From positions 3,080,988 through 3,144,987 of the forward strand of contig NW_023503372.1 in NCBI RefSeq assembly GCF_014529535.1: 64,000 bases of DNA, written 5' to 3'. Position 1 is the first letter of the stretch. Each line of letters opens with the position of its first letter. This document shows, one piece after another, positions 12,551 through 24,400 of this stretch. The translations under genes and the position numbers were made by a program. The notes under the pieces were generated by a model, which saw only the letters and a program-made list of their open reading frames with translations, was not told the origin of the DNA and made no database searches. This stretch comes from Bradysia coprophila (Eukaryota; Arthropoda; Insecta; Diptera; Sciaridae).

Positions 12551-13260
12551 AATAGATTAAGATTAGGTCCCTATGTATGTGCATTAATAGCTAGGTGGAA
12601 GCACCGACATTTGGTGGGTTTTGAAATTCAGTTTTTTTTAAGTTTCCAATAACATTATACAATGTCAAAAATGTGTAAAAAAATGGGAAAATTAAATTGG
12701 CCGTAGAACAAATTTCCAGAAAATGTGCAAAAAATGGGAAAGTGGGAATGGCCGTAGAACAAATTCCCAGAAAATGTGCAATAAATGGAAAGAAAAAATT
12801 CCCCGAAAATGTGTAAAATATGGGAAAATGAAAATGGCCGTAGAACAAATTTCCAGAAAATGTGCAAAAAATGGGAAAGTGGGAATGGCCGTAGAACAAA
12901 TTCCCAGAAAATGTGCAATAAATGGAAAGAAAAAATTCCCCGAAAATGTGCAAAAAATGGGAAAGTGGGAATGGCCGTAGAACAAATTCCCCAGAAAATA
13001 TGTAAAAAATGGGAAAATTAAATTGGCCGTAGAACAAATTCCCAGAAAATGTGTAAAAAATGGGAAAATGAAAATGGCCGTAGAACAAATTTCCAGAAAA
13101 TGTGCAAAAAGCCATTCTTATTTTCCAATTTTATACACATTTTTGACATTGTATAATGTTATTGGCAAGTTAAAAAGAACTGCATTTTAAAACCCACCAA
13201 ATGTCGGTGCTTCCACCTAGCTATTATTACACATACATAAGGACCTAATCTTAATCTATT
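12551..13260. mobile_element. Foldback element with ~125 bp inverted arms and internal minisatellite
   Basis: The left arm starts AATAGATTAAGATTAGGTCC at 12551 and the right arm ends with its complement at 13260; similarity continues about 125 bp inward (to ~12680 and from ~13130). Between them lies a tandem array. I found no clear target-site duplication. The element sits inside the 11810-13704 transposon, making a third nesting level. Confidence 0.7.
12680..13110. repeat. ~51 bp tandem array inside the foldback
   Basis: About eight units, based on GGCCGTAGAACAAATT then CCAGAAAATGTGCAAAAAATGGGAAA, follow each other with variants, including a version reading AATGGAAAGAAAAAATTCCC. The repeat length and absence of stops create open frames of up to 174 codons on both strands; these are by-products of the repeat and not proteins. 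Confidence 0.85.
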
Positions 13261-13826
13261 GGAGCCATAAGGACAAACAAAAGTGTAACTATTAAGAAAA
13301 CAATGGCGCGAGCTCAGCGAGCAAAAAAAATTAGACTAGTAAATGTCCAGACGTTTGAATTCTGTTCCTTTGAAATGACGCGAGTACAGAGGAAAAAGTA
13401 CCTATATTGAGTAAAGGTACGCTAATTCAACGTTTCCGAAATGAAGAAAATAGATTAAGACGAATCGACACATCGCCTAAATTTTTTAATAAACTTGTTC
13501 AACGTTTTGTAAATGGAATATTCCTTCTACAAAATGTGAAAAAATTACCAATCCCTTCAGAAAGTCATAGCTTTGATTTTTTTCTTCTTGTTGCAAGTGT
13601 GTATTTCACACACTTTCGTGTGTGCACTAAAAGTGTGTAAAGTACACTCTTTTACAAAGTTTTTACACACAATGTGTAAAATACACGCTTATAAAAGCCC
13701 GTGGCTGAGCCTGACCTAGATTCGCTGCAATCGGTACAATGTCATCAGCGAAGCGGAGATTGCTCAGGTACTCTCCATTTATCTTTATTCCCATTTTACT
13801 CCAGTTTAACTTCCTAACTTCAAGTG

Positions 13827-14948
13827 TTTACTAGCATATTATGATCATATTTTGTACGTTGGCGACTTACCGGAAGGTACTGTGATCATTAAAATCAATT
13901 TAATTGAATTGATATTCATTGATATTCATGAATATATATCGACGACATGTTGATTGGATTTAATTTTTAAAGTAGCTCCTTAGAACTGTATACATACTGG
14001 AGCTACGTGGATCATATATGTTAAAGGTTTCTTTTTATGAAAATAAATGCAATGAAACAGGATACAGGTATCGCTGTTTTTACAAATAAAACTACAATTT
14101 CATGCTAAGTCTCTACATCTACTACTTTCTAATTACTAATCTTAAATTCTATTACCTCTTACACTGTGTGCAAAACCGATGTTTTGTGCACAAAACGGAC
14201 TTTTCGTGTACAGAATGGATTCTATAGGTAACAAACCAGTGGATGCAAGCAGTTCATGTCCAGTGTAAAAATTATTGCTTTCGGTCATCTGCTCTAGGAG
14301 CAATAACATTTGAAAGTCAAAATTTCCCCATATTCGAAGAGTTATATATCATTGACACAGTGACCGTGCCAGTCAGTTAACATTGATTCTGGACGCGGTC
14401 GAAAGGCAACAAAAAAATTTTGAAAGTGGTTGTTTATGTTCCCTTTTCAGAGAAGTTACTTTTTCCGTTACCCTAAATTCGGCTTTCTATACCTTTCTGT
14501 AAGTATTATTTCAAACTATTCTGTCCCTAATATTGTAGTCTGAACAACGATACCAAACATGCTATACGATCTACAATTACTGTTGATGATTCAGTTTTTC
14601 AATCGAAGTCACTCTCCTCGCAAATCTGGAGACCTCGAGTTTTCTGTGTAGAGATGACTTTTATGAATTATTGTAACCTGATTTCTTCGCATATAACAGA
14701 AATTGAAGACGAAGGAAGTGGAACAAATTTCATAGTAAAATGGGAGTTGAACGCTAACGTTTGGAAAAATCAAAAACTCGTTTCTTCGGCAAAGTTGTGA
14801 CAAATTAAATGCTAAACTAAGTAAAACCTTTTTGATTTTATTTTTTGACGCTTTACTCACGTGAGTGATCATACTCATGTTGTATTAAATGTTACATGTG
14901 CTGAAATCAACATTTTACTTGCTTGCTTGCTGAAGAATATGAAATTTT
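13827..14948. other. Intergenic, XDH 3' side
   Basis: I see no gene. Near 14160-14220 the phrase TTTTGTGCACAAAACGGAC recurs in variants. On the minus strand AATAAA at 14837-14842 lies about 107 bases after the XDH stop and is the likely XDH poly(A) signal. Confidence 0.5.
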
Positions 14949-17900
14949 CTAAATTATCACGCTCCACGATTTCAAGTTATTCTCATTAGCTTCTTCAAAT
15001 TTTTCAGTAATTTCATCCTGACACGCTAATCTTATCCGTTCCGATGTTGCTGGCGACTGCAAATAAAAGTCACAATTCAATTGTCGTTCCTTCCGTGCTG
15101 CACCGATTGCTTCTTTAATAGCAAAGAAAACTGACGAAGCCAGAAAAAGAGGCGGTTCACCGATTGCCTTCGACGAATAGACGGCTCGTGGATTCGGAGC
15201 GCCAGTAATAAGTGAGACATTGAACTCACCAGGGATGTCACTGAAACCTGGAATCTTATACATGCCTGGTCCTCTGGAATATAGTGTACCATTCGGTGAA
15301 TAGACCAACTCTTCTAGAGTGTAATATCCGTAACCTTGCATGTACGCTCCTTCAATCTGTCCAATATCTACAGCGGGATTCAGAGATGATCCAACGTCCA
15401 TTACAATATCTGTTCGAATCACCTGATGATCACCGGTTAAACAATCGATTTCCACTTCCGATACAGCCGAGCCATGCACGTAATAATGATTAAATTTGCC
15501 AATATCCGGATCGATGTCTTCGACGATATAGAACCCAGTCGTTGAAAGAGAAACTCGATCATGGTAAGCTTTATCTACCCATTGATTCCAACCTTCCGTC
15601 GGATATTTCTCACGGTATGGTTGTAGACGATCGTATAAAATTTTGCAAGCATCAAGCACGGCTGACCCATACAAATCCGAACCCATTGAAGCTGCTGTGG
15701 TGGAGCTGTTCGGAATGGTATTCGTTCCTGTTTCCTGAATGTGAATTCGTTCCAATGGAATTTTTAAAACAGTCGCAGCAACCTGCAAAACTTTGATATG
15801 CAATCCTTGACCCATTTCCACACCTCCATGAGCTACCAAAACTGATCCGTCGCAGTATATATGCACTAAAGCGCCACCTTGATTCAGGTATTTGATCGGA
15901 AACGCAATTCCATACATCGTATTTACCAGACTGATTCCCTTTTTACGCCAACGGTTTTCCTTATTGAATGTGTCGACCTCATGGCGTCGTCGGACAATAT
16001 CAGAACTTTCCTTGACTTCCTTGAAGCAGCGATTTACGGTACATTCAAGGAGCGTCTGATTGTAGTGAGTTACATCACCGGGCTGATACATGTTCAGTGC
16101 CATAATTTCTAAGTAATCTTTGCCGAGAGTTCTGGCTATATCACGCACAATACTTTCGCCCACCATCATGCTCTGCGGTAGTCCAAATCCACGAAAGGCT
16201 GTATTCGATCGGGTATTGGATTTCATGCAACCCATTTCAATGTTAACGTGCGGGATTTTGTAACAATTCTGAAAATGCGACACAGCTCGCTCCAAAATAA
16301 CAAACGAAAGATCCATTGAATGGCCAGCGTTGTTGTACGCCTGCAATTCACATGCAGTTATCTTACCTTCGTTGGTAAACGAGACTTTGTAATTGAATAA
16401 GAAAGGATTTCTGCCGCCAGTAATTAACATATCCTCATCGCGATCCAACATTAAACGGACTGGTCGCCTTAATTTGTACGCGGCAAAGCTCACTGGATAC
16501 GATACATATGCACCGCAATTTTCCTTTCCGCCGAATCCACCTCCCAAGCGTTTTACCCGCACAACGATGCGATTTTCAGGAATGCCGAGGAACGAAGCCA
16601 AATCTCGTTGTAATACTCCTGGCTGTTGAGTGGATGAGAAAACTTCAATTTCATCAGCATCTTTCGGTACAGCGATAGCCGATTGCGTTTCTAAATAAAA
16701 ATGTTCCTGCCCACCAACTCTGACTTTCCCGGACACCACGTGATCCGCCTCATCGAACGCTTTTGACACGTCGCCAGCATGAACAATCTTTGGATACCCT
16801 GGCAGATAACTTTTGTGTTTGATAGCATCTTCAATGGTGACGATAATGGGATGAATGTCTTCGTACACCACTTTTACCAATGCGGCGGCTCGTTGTGCAA
16901 TGATCTGATTGTCGGCTACTACTGCTCCAAGTAGCTGCCCTTGGCTAGTAACTACTTTGTCGTAGAAAAGTTTTTCGTCCTTGAAAATTGCTCCAAATTT
17001 ATTTTGCTCCGGCGTCAGATCCCTTGCAGAATAGAAAGCATGAACGCCAGGTTGGCTTAACGCTTCAGATGCATCAATTGAAATAATTTTTGCGTGAGCT
17101 TTAGTACTTAAGACTAACGCAAGGTAAAGTTCGTCTTCAAGTTTCGGCATGTCGTCGACGTACATCGCTTCACCAGTAGCTTGTTTGTATCCAGATGAAT
17201 GGACTGTCGGACGATAGATTGGGTCAGTTATTGGTTGTTCTGATGATACTTTCTGTTAATTTGATTGAGTTATTAGTTGCAAGTCATTTGTCCAATAGGT
17301 GGACTATGCACTGTACCTCAAACAATTGTGAACTCTTCGGGACCAAAGAGCGAAATGTTGATGCTCCACTCCTTTCGCGTTTAGAGACAAGATTAATGTT
17401 CAGTTTGCTTTCCAATTCTTGGCTAATTGACAGAAATCCTTTAAAGAACAAACTCAACATCAAGGACCTGCGATAAATAGTCATGCCGCCTGGAGCATCT
17501 TCGGTTAGTCTAATTTCGTCTACCAAACTTTTGTTAATCAGTTCAACCAAACTTTCATCCCAAGCTTTTCCAATTACAGCGCTCGATGTTTTGTGCGCCA
17601 AAATAGTTGTTGGTCCCATTCCACCAAACGCTAGATAAATATCGTCCACTATATTCGTTCCATCAATAAAGCTTGCGTTGAAAGCTCCATTCACTATTGC
17701 TATGTCGTCGTCTCGCCTTTTAGCTTGTTTGTATGCTCGAATATGTTGGTTCTGCGAGGACTTCGGTATGAACAGCGAGACCAAAACTTCATTGTCTGCA
17801 ATGACGCTCTTTCGATATCCTGTGAAGAAGCCTTGACCCATTTTCACCTTTCTCTTCCCACCATCGATGCTACGAACGTCCAGTCTTTTGAAATACAATA

Positions 17901-19244
17901 AAACAAACTGGGGGATGAGTAAAGCTGTTGTGAAACAAGAATCGAACTCAAAACACTTACTCAATTCCCGCTGCGGTGAATATTGGATTTAAGTCAGAGA
18001 TAGGTGACGCGGTCATGATATTTCCTCCGACCGAAGCTACATTTCGTATTTGCTTTCCGGCGAACCAATGAAGCATATCAACAATTGCACGATAGACCCG
18101 TGTCTCATGTTCCGGCTGTTTGTCGATTTGTTGTTCCAGGATACGCTGAAGTTTCATCAGTGAAACTGCAGAACCAATTTCGATACCTTTGTCAGTTACA
18201 GTTATATCGGTTAGTTCCTTAACTTGAACCGGATGCACCCGAAATTTATAGTCAAATTTCTTGAATTTTGTTTCCACTCCAACCTCCGTATTGCCAACGA
18301 CAATCTTCGAATCAGGCTGATCCTTTTTGAATTGCAAGAGTTGCTGCAGAGTGACAGGCCGAAACCATGTCACTCCACGATCATTCGCAAACCTCAGCTC
18401 TTGCAGATCGTATTGATCGCTTAACCGTAATTCCGGTGGAAAGATTGGCTCTTGTGTTGAATCGAAAGGAGTAAATTCTGATGGCTCGAATAGTTTGGTG
18501 TCAATCTCAGCACCACACGAATTCCCATTAACCTTACAGCATTTGTCGCCCATTCCACATCCGACATCTAGAAATTCCTGAGTAAACGTTTTGTAGCCTT
18601 CAATAATCGGCCGGTAGCCAGTGCATCGACACAAATTCCCTTGGAAAGTAACTTCCAGGTCGTTCATGTTAGGTACAGGGTTGTCCCGCAATAATGCGTA
18701 CATGGACATAACAATGCCAGGAGTACAAAACCCACACTGAGAACCATGTGCCTTAGCAATTCTTTCCTGCACAGGATGCAACCGTGTCCGAGTACTTCCG
18801 ATACCTTCGACTGTCGTTACAGCCAGTCCATGTACACTACAAATTGGTGTTAGACATGCGTTCACCGCAGAATGAATGACCTGTACCATTTCTCGGTCGA
18901 ATCGTGATATCATTACAGTGCAAGCGCCACAACCGCCTGTTTTATAAGAGGGAATGTGGTGGAATATTGAATTTTGGTCAGTCTGACTATAGAGGGTTAC
19001 CTTCTGCACACCCTAATTTCGTTCCTGGTAAACGTAATTTGTCACGCAAATAACGAAGCAGTGTCCAATCGGGATCGACATTATCATCAGTGACCTATAA
19101 TTGTGATAAGATCAACAGATTGAGAGCGAAGTTAATTGAATAAGGGGCCTTATGACTACATAAGTTACATAATTTTGTCTAAGATTTTCTGACCTTTTTG
19201 CCATTAACAAACACAACAAGAGTACTTGTTTTAGTCAACTTCAT
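14949..19244 (-). CDS. ry: Xanthine dehydrogenase (molybdenum hydroxylase), complete, 5 exons
   Basis: Exons: 19194-19244, 19001-19094, 17961-18936, 17317-17884, 14949-17252. Phases agree throughout and give 1330 aa, the usual XDH length. The enzyme oxidises hypoxanthine to xanthine and urate and, in insects, helps make pteridine eye pigment. Order of domains: two [2Fe-2S] modules (GGCGACTVM; then QCGFCTPG and [10 protein letters not shown]), an FAD domain ([30 protein letters not shown]), and molybdopterin domains with [19 protein letters not shown] and GEPPLFLA holding the active-site Glu, Arg and Glu. MGDKCCKV and SQCGFCTPG favour XDH over aldehyde oxidase. One variation is FRGFGLPQ where FRGFGGPQ is usual. 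The start ATG at 19244 is followed by the conserved LVVFVNGKK. It is intact with no stop. Symbol follows the Drosophila rosy gene. Confidence 0.95.
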
Positions 19245-19297
19245 AATGGAGTTAATTTTGCGTTGTATCTCAGGTGTACAAGATGTTTGGCTATATG

Positions 19298-19308
19298 TGA
19301 TAAGATAA
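19298..19308. promoter_or_regulatory. GATA-type site upstream of XDH
   Basis: TGATAAGATAA lies about 55 bp upstream of the XDH start codon. A second TGATAAGATC is in intron 1 at 19104-19113. GATA factors commonly drive insect fat-body and Malpighian-tubule genes, tissues where XDH acts. The function here is inferred from sequence and position only. Confidence 0.35.
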
Positions 19309-21434
19309 ACGCAAATAGTTAAAATTTAATAATACCGCTCTGAGAGGACAACCGAACACCGTAATATTAGAGTCGCAACTGATTAAAAAAAATTAAAAAT
19401 TAAATTGGCAATTCATCGATTTTTTTTAACTAATCTTTCAAGAACGATAAAAAGAAATGTGCCCAAGGGGCTTATCACTGTGAGCATTTTAATTAATATT
19501 GAGCATTTTATGGTTCTTTTTTTTTGTATTTTCTGTTCTTTTTACAAGAATGTGAGGTCAAAATGTAGAGACGCTTTCCTCTCAAATTCATTGGTTTCAC
19601 TGGTCAAATGATATATACTTAGCGTAAGATTTTGTGTTAAATCTTTTTTTGTCTATGAGTTGGATTATGAACAGATGCATGATATAAATCTACCAAAATC
19701 TGCTACCTCTGTTGTTTCATCTATTTCCAACTGTTCGATAAGAAATCTTTTCCTTCGATATCATAATACATTTTGCTATTATAAGACAACAGTAGCTTAA
19801 GCTCATTGCTTATTTGAGTTGTCACTTTCGCTAACAGATGAGTTAAGGCTTCTACAGGGTATGTAATGGTAATGGTAATGGTTGAGACTTATTAAAGGAC
19901 TAACTTGTAGATTGCAATCAGTAAATTGATTCTTTACCGATCTGTACCGAGAAAATAGGGAAAATCACTGATTTTCACGATTACAATCGAATCGAATATA
20001 TTCAATTCATTTAAATGTTGTAACATTGGTAAGGCATGTGTTGTGCGGCATGTGGAATGAATGATGAGAATTGAATTGTATTTGTGGCTTCTTACTTTTC
20101 TACTCCTGTATTCCAATTAATAAATTGGAAATTGAATTTCATCATAAACTTTCTTAAGTTGCTTTTCAGACAATCCACACGCACAATCAAGTTTATATGT
20201 CTTTATACAGTTTTACCTGCCTGAGTAGCAGCTTCAACCGTATAAACAAAATTTTTAATTTTCAATTATGGATCTGAAGCAAATTCAAGCTGAATTTTCA
20301 CTGCCTCGACTGTAAGAGATTTTACCTCCTATGTGCCCGCAAAAGAAAAATTAACGACGGCGATCCAAACGAGCTATAGCTCAAATGAATCCTCTTTCAA
20401 TTCTGAGAATATCGTGGAACAACTTTTTTCCCGAAAACTTTTTGTTGGGCTGTCATGGTACTTAGAAAATTTTTCACCGAAGTGGTCGCGAAAATCGTTT
20501 TTTATCAATTACTCCAACATGCGAAATGTGAATAATGTCAAATTGTGCACGTTTATGAAGGTCAGTGAGCTGAATATTATTGCCCAACAAACGCCGATGT
20601 TTGGCCCACCCAGCCGCCGCAACAAGTGAAAAACCTCGAAAAAACCGAAATTTTTGAAGGGCTCTGGGCGGTTGGGAAAGTTAGTAGCAGGAAGCTCTAA
20701 CTTGTAGTTTTGTAGCTTACTTTTCGCCCTATCCATTGACACCCCACTCGACCATACCCACCTTCCCAGATAGTTGATTGAAGTCTATTGACTATTAGAA
20801 ATTTTTGTAGCTGTCCGAGAAAATCGACTACCATTACACTTATTTGATTAAAACGTTCTAAAGCTTGTCGTGTCGTTCCCGGAGAGTTTGTTTCAACCAA
20901 ATTACTTCTCCCAACTTAACCGGAGATCTCTCCTTATCAATGCATTGAAAGATTTTTCAGCCAAGTTGTAATACGTTCATTTGTGCTATAGTGAAGGCCT
21001 TGAATTGCCGCAAAAAATGTGTTGATTTCCAGGGATACATCATGTAAAGAGGAGCTTATTTATCATTAAAGCAGATGGAAGGCAAACAAACACAGATAGA
21101 AGGAAAGTGTACAACGGAAGGACAATATTATGTCAACAGAATGTGACGGGATTTTATATCGTTTTTTGCTCCATCAACAAATAAACTTAACGCTCACAAG
21201 AGTTCAATTTTCAATTTCAAAATTTTCCCGCAAATTGTGGGTAAAACAGTTGAAGAGCCTACGAAAGAGTTCGAAAAAGAATGACAGTTGGTGATTTCAT
21301 TGTTTTGATTTATACAATTTGATGCAATTTCAAAGAATGTTTTTTTGTAGAGCTACACATCAACGAATTTTGTTTAAATGTTAATGAGTAGTGTAATTAG
21401 CAGTGTCTAGAATGGTATAGTAATTCCATAAAAC
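19309..21434. other. Intergenic spacer between divergent XDH and HELQ
   Basis: About 2.1 kb separates the two start codons, so both promoters should lie here. I see no TATA box I would trust. A 98-codon open frame at 20333-20629 has no recognised similarity and is treated as chance. No repeat longer than a few tens of bases stands out. Confidence 0.45.
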
Positions 21435-24400
21435 ATGTACAAAGCAAAAACTATATTCAAGGTCCCTGAATCCCGTCCACCAACCGTATTGTGCAATAAA
21501 ACCAGTAAGAATTCAAATCAAACGAATGTCACAATTACCTGGAATTTCGATTCAAATGTTGCTGTTGTTCTGTTTATAGTCAATAATGCTTCCGAAGTCA
21601 GCGTGGACAGTCACAAGCAAATGCTTGACTTGGACGACACCGTATTCCTAAATGTTTCGCTTGAAAGTGCCGATTCGCCCATCAATGAAACCGACATCAA
21701 TCTCTCGTCATTCGATAGTCCTGACGTCAATCTGAATACCGCACTTATTATTCCCCATTCTCTGAAGCGGAAATCTTCCGAGGGAATCGCACCCACATGC
21801 AAGAAACGTTTGTTAGACGACGTTTCTTTCGACGAAACGTTCGTTTCTGACACTGAACTCTTGCAAATCCAATCCGGCCAAATACAGCCAATCGAATCAC
21901 GTCCCTGTTCGTTCGAACGGTACTCGCAACTTTACTTCAGCAGTCAATTCGAACAGGTCGAAAATGTCACGGATGAAGACGTTCGAAATGAAACACAAAT
22001 CGATCAAAGCTGCTCGACCGTCACGAAATTAAATCTAACACAAATGTTCAACGATGACTTTGAGAACGATATTCAAGACATGGACGTGCCATGCAATCAA
22101 ACTCAAATGTTTCTGGACACAGTGAAAGCAATTGGACAAGTTCCCAAAGATCCCACACAGAAACTGGAAGAACTCGATGGCACGATGTACAAAAGTAAAA
22201 ACGGAAATATTTACATTCAGCTGCAACGGTCGATGGAGGCCAAAAATGAGACGAATGTAATCGATGATGATTATGTGGATGCGGAACTGTCTCAAGCGAT
22301 TAAGTCGTCTCAATATCTTAGGGAAATTGAGGATGACTTTGCAAAGTGTGAGAAGACCATCTGCAACATAGGCAATTTGAATGAAAGCGATCGATCAATT
22401 TTAAATGAAAACAGTCCGTCGGCTGACATAGACGTCGCATTGAACAAGAGTGATGAGGCTTTACATGGACTGAGTAACATGTCAGCAATCAATTGGAACA
22501 GTCCAATGGTTCGTGCTTCACAAGACACCCCCAAGTCGTCGTTTATCAAAACTCGGCTGGCAATGAGCTCGAAAAATCGACAAAATGTGCAGACAACACC
22601 GAAATCCATTGTAACAACCAAATTCAGTCCGATGGGTAGCTACTATGGACTGCCGACCACCGTAAAGTCTTTGATCAAGGACTACAAAGGAATCGACGAG
22701 TTATATGGTAAGCGAGATGAATAGCAGATCTGTTGCAACACATCCGTGACTTTCTGTTTGTTTTCAATTTTAGACTGGCAAAATGAATGCCTAACTCTTC
22801 CGGCGGTGTCGCTTCGCCGAAATTTGATATACGCCTTGCCAACGAGCGGAGGCAAAACTCTAGTCGCTGAAATATTAATTCTAAGAGAAGTCATTTGTCG
22901 CCGGACGAACTGCCTGTTCATTCTTCCATACGTGTCCATCGTGCAAGAGAAAATCTGGGCCCTATCACCGTTTGCGGTGCAATTGGAGTTCTTGCTTGAA
23001 GAGTATGCAGCTGGCAAAGGACAATTGCCGCCGAGAAAGAGACGCCAGAAAAAATCCGTTTACATTGCAACCATTGAGAAGGGCTTGGCATTGTTGGACA
23101 GTCTGATCGAAGTTGGTCGTGCGAACGAGATAGGACTAATTGTTGTCGATGAGCTACACATTATCGGAGAGCCGGGACGAGGTGCAACTTTGGAAACATT
23201 ATTAACGAAAGCTATGTTTATCAACGGTAAGTCGCAGCATTTCTTCAGCAATCAGGTTTCAGGTCAGGTCAATTCAGGTCAATTCAGAATAGAATTGTGT
23301 GAGATTCGGGTAAGCGTTGAGTTTCCATGTACTTTGTCCCATTGACAAATTTCTGCTAAAATTCTAATTTTGATATTGAACAAAATCTATTACTTCACTT
23401 GTTTCAACATTTTGACATCGCTGGACGATAACAGATGACATTATTTGCTTGCAGCTGGAATACAAATAGTCGGAATGAGCGCTACGATCGGCAACCTGAG
23501 CGAAATCGGTAAATTTCTTAACGCAGACATTTACACAAGAAACTTCCGTCCCGTCGAATTGAAAGAGTATGTCAAATGCGGATCTGATATCTTATCGGTG
23601 AATCCCAATGCACCATCGCCAGAAGAAGCATTCACAACGGAACGAACGGTCGATTATGGGGTGAGTGACAATGGGTCTACCTTCAGTACTGCTTCCAAAA
23701 ATATTATTCTTCTTCGTCATTTCTATTCAGTATAGTGAAGATGTGCTGCGTAGAGATCCTGATCACTTAGGCGGCTTAGTCAATGAAATCATTCCAGATG
23801 ATTCCGTCCTTGTCTTCTGTTCGTCGAAGAAAAATTGTGAAAATGTGGCGCTGCTGCTATGTCGCGTGTTGCCCAGGTGAGATTAGATTTTAAGAGTTTC
23901 TCCTGCGCCCATGTACACTCAAATATTTTTATTCAGGAAATCCGTTAATCATCGTCAAGAAGAGAGAAATGAATTGAAGGCAGCGCTCCAAGGCGAAAAT
24001 GGAGCAATGTGTCCGATTCTGGCACAAACGATTCCGTATGGTATAGCATATCATCACTCAGGTTTGACGACTGACGAACGCCGCAATCTCGAAAGTGCGT
24101 TCCGTCAAAACATTATCTGTGTGATATGTTGTACATCAACGTTGGCAGCTGGCGTTAACTTGCCAGCGAAACGTGTCATTATTCGTTCGCCATACATTGG
24201 GCGCGATTTTCTCACCCTTAGTCGGTACAAGCAAATGGTAGGCAGAGCCGGTCGAGCTGGAATGGGTGACTGTGGGGAGAGCATAACCATCTTTGAGCCG
24301 AAAGATTATTCCCGTTTGATTCATTTACTCACCGCTCCAATGGATGAAGCTGCGAGTGGCCTGCATTTATCTGCCTGCAAAGGACTCACCGGTCTGATTC

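Larger units (their letters stand above)
11810..13704. mobile_element. 1.9 kb terminal-inverted-repeat DNA element with 6 bp duplication
   Basis: The element starts CCACGGGC and ends GCCCGTGG and is flanked by CTGAGC at 11804-11809 and 13705-13710. Both ends are rich in subterminal copies of ACACACTT/AAGTGTGT, the kind of motif transposases bind. I find no transposase reading frame. A 77-codon open frame at 13407-13640 has no recognisable similarity. It interrupts a LINE and itself contains the foldback at 12551-13260. The superfamily is unclear: 6 bp duplications fit few groups, and the end sequence is not one I recognise. Confidence 0.75.
11071..13826 (-). pseudogene. 5'-truncated non-LTR retrotransposon split by an insertion
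   Basis: Two pieces of one LINE reverse transcriptase lie at 11090-11809 and 13705 to about 13826 on the minus strand. The upstream piece encodes a segment ending in the catalytic LRFADDIV; the downstream piece encodes the RT C-terminus, with YLGHKL, a VLPVLTYGAETL segment and a terminal Trp/Arg-rich domain containing WAGHIARR. The 3' end carries CTT/AAG microsatellite-like repeats, as in RTE-type elements. Removing the 11810-13704 insertion plus one copy of its 6 bp duplication restores a continuous reading frame, which shows the two pieces were one. The copy begins only about 20 codons before FADD, so it was 5'-truncated and inactive before the insertion. Confidence 0.8.

Noticed and set aside
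12591-13115. Open frames up to 174 codons on both strands
   Set aside because: They arise from the 51 bp minisatellite whose units lack stops; the translated repeats are low complexity and present in several frames at once.
15284-15493. Several 60-93 codon plus-strand frames over the XDH gene
   Set aside because: Shadows of the XDH coding strand.
20333-20629. 98-codon plus-strand open frame between XDH and HELQ
   Set aside because: No known pattern, no splice partners, located in a divergent promoter region; treated as chance.
22746-23345. Open frame reading past the exon 2 end of HELQ
   Set aside because: The last ~40 codons are intron sequence (tandem TCAGGTCAAT pieces); the GT donor at 23227 and family similarity end the exon earlier.
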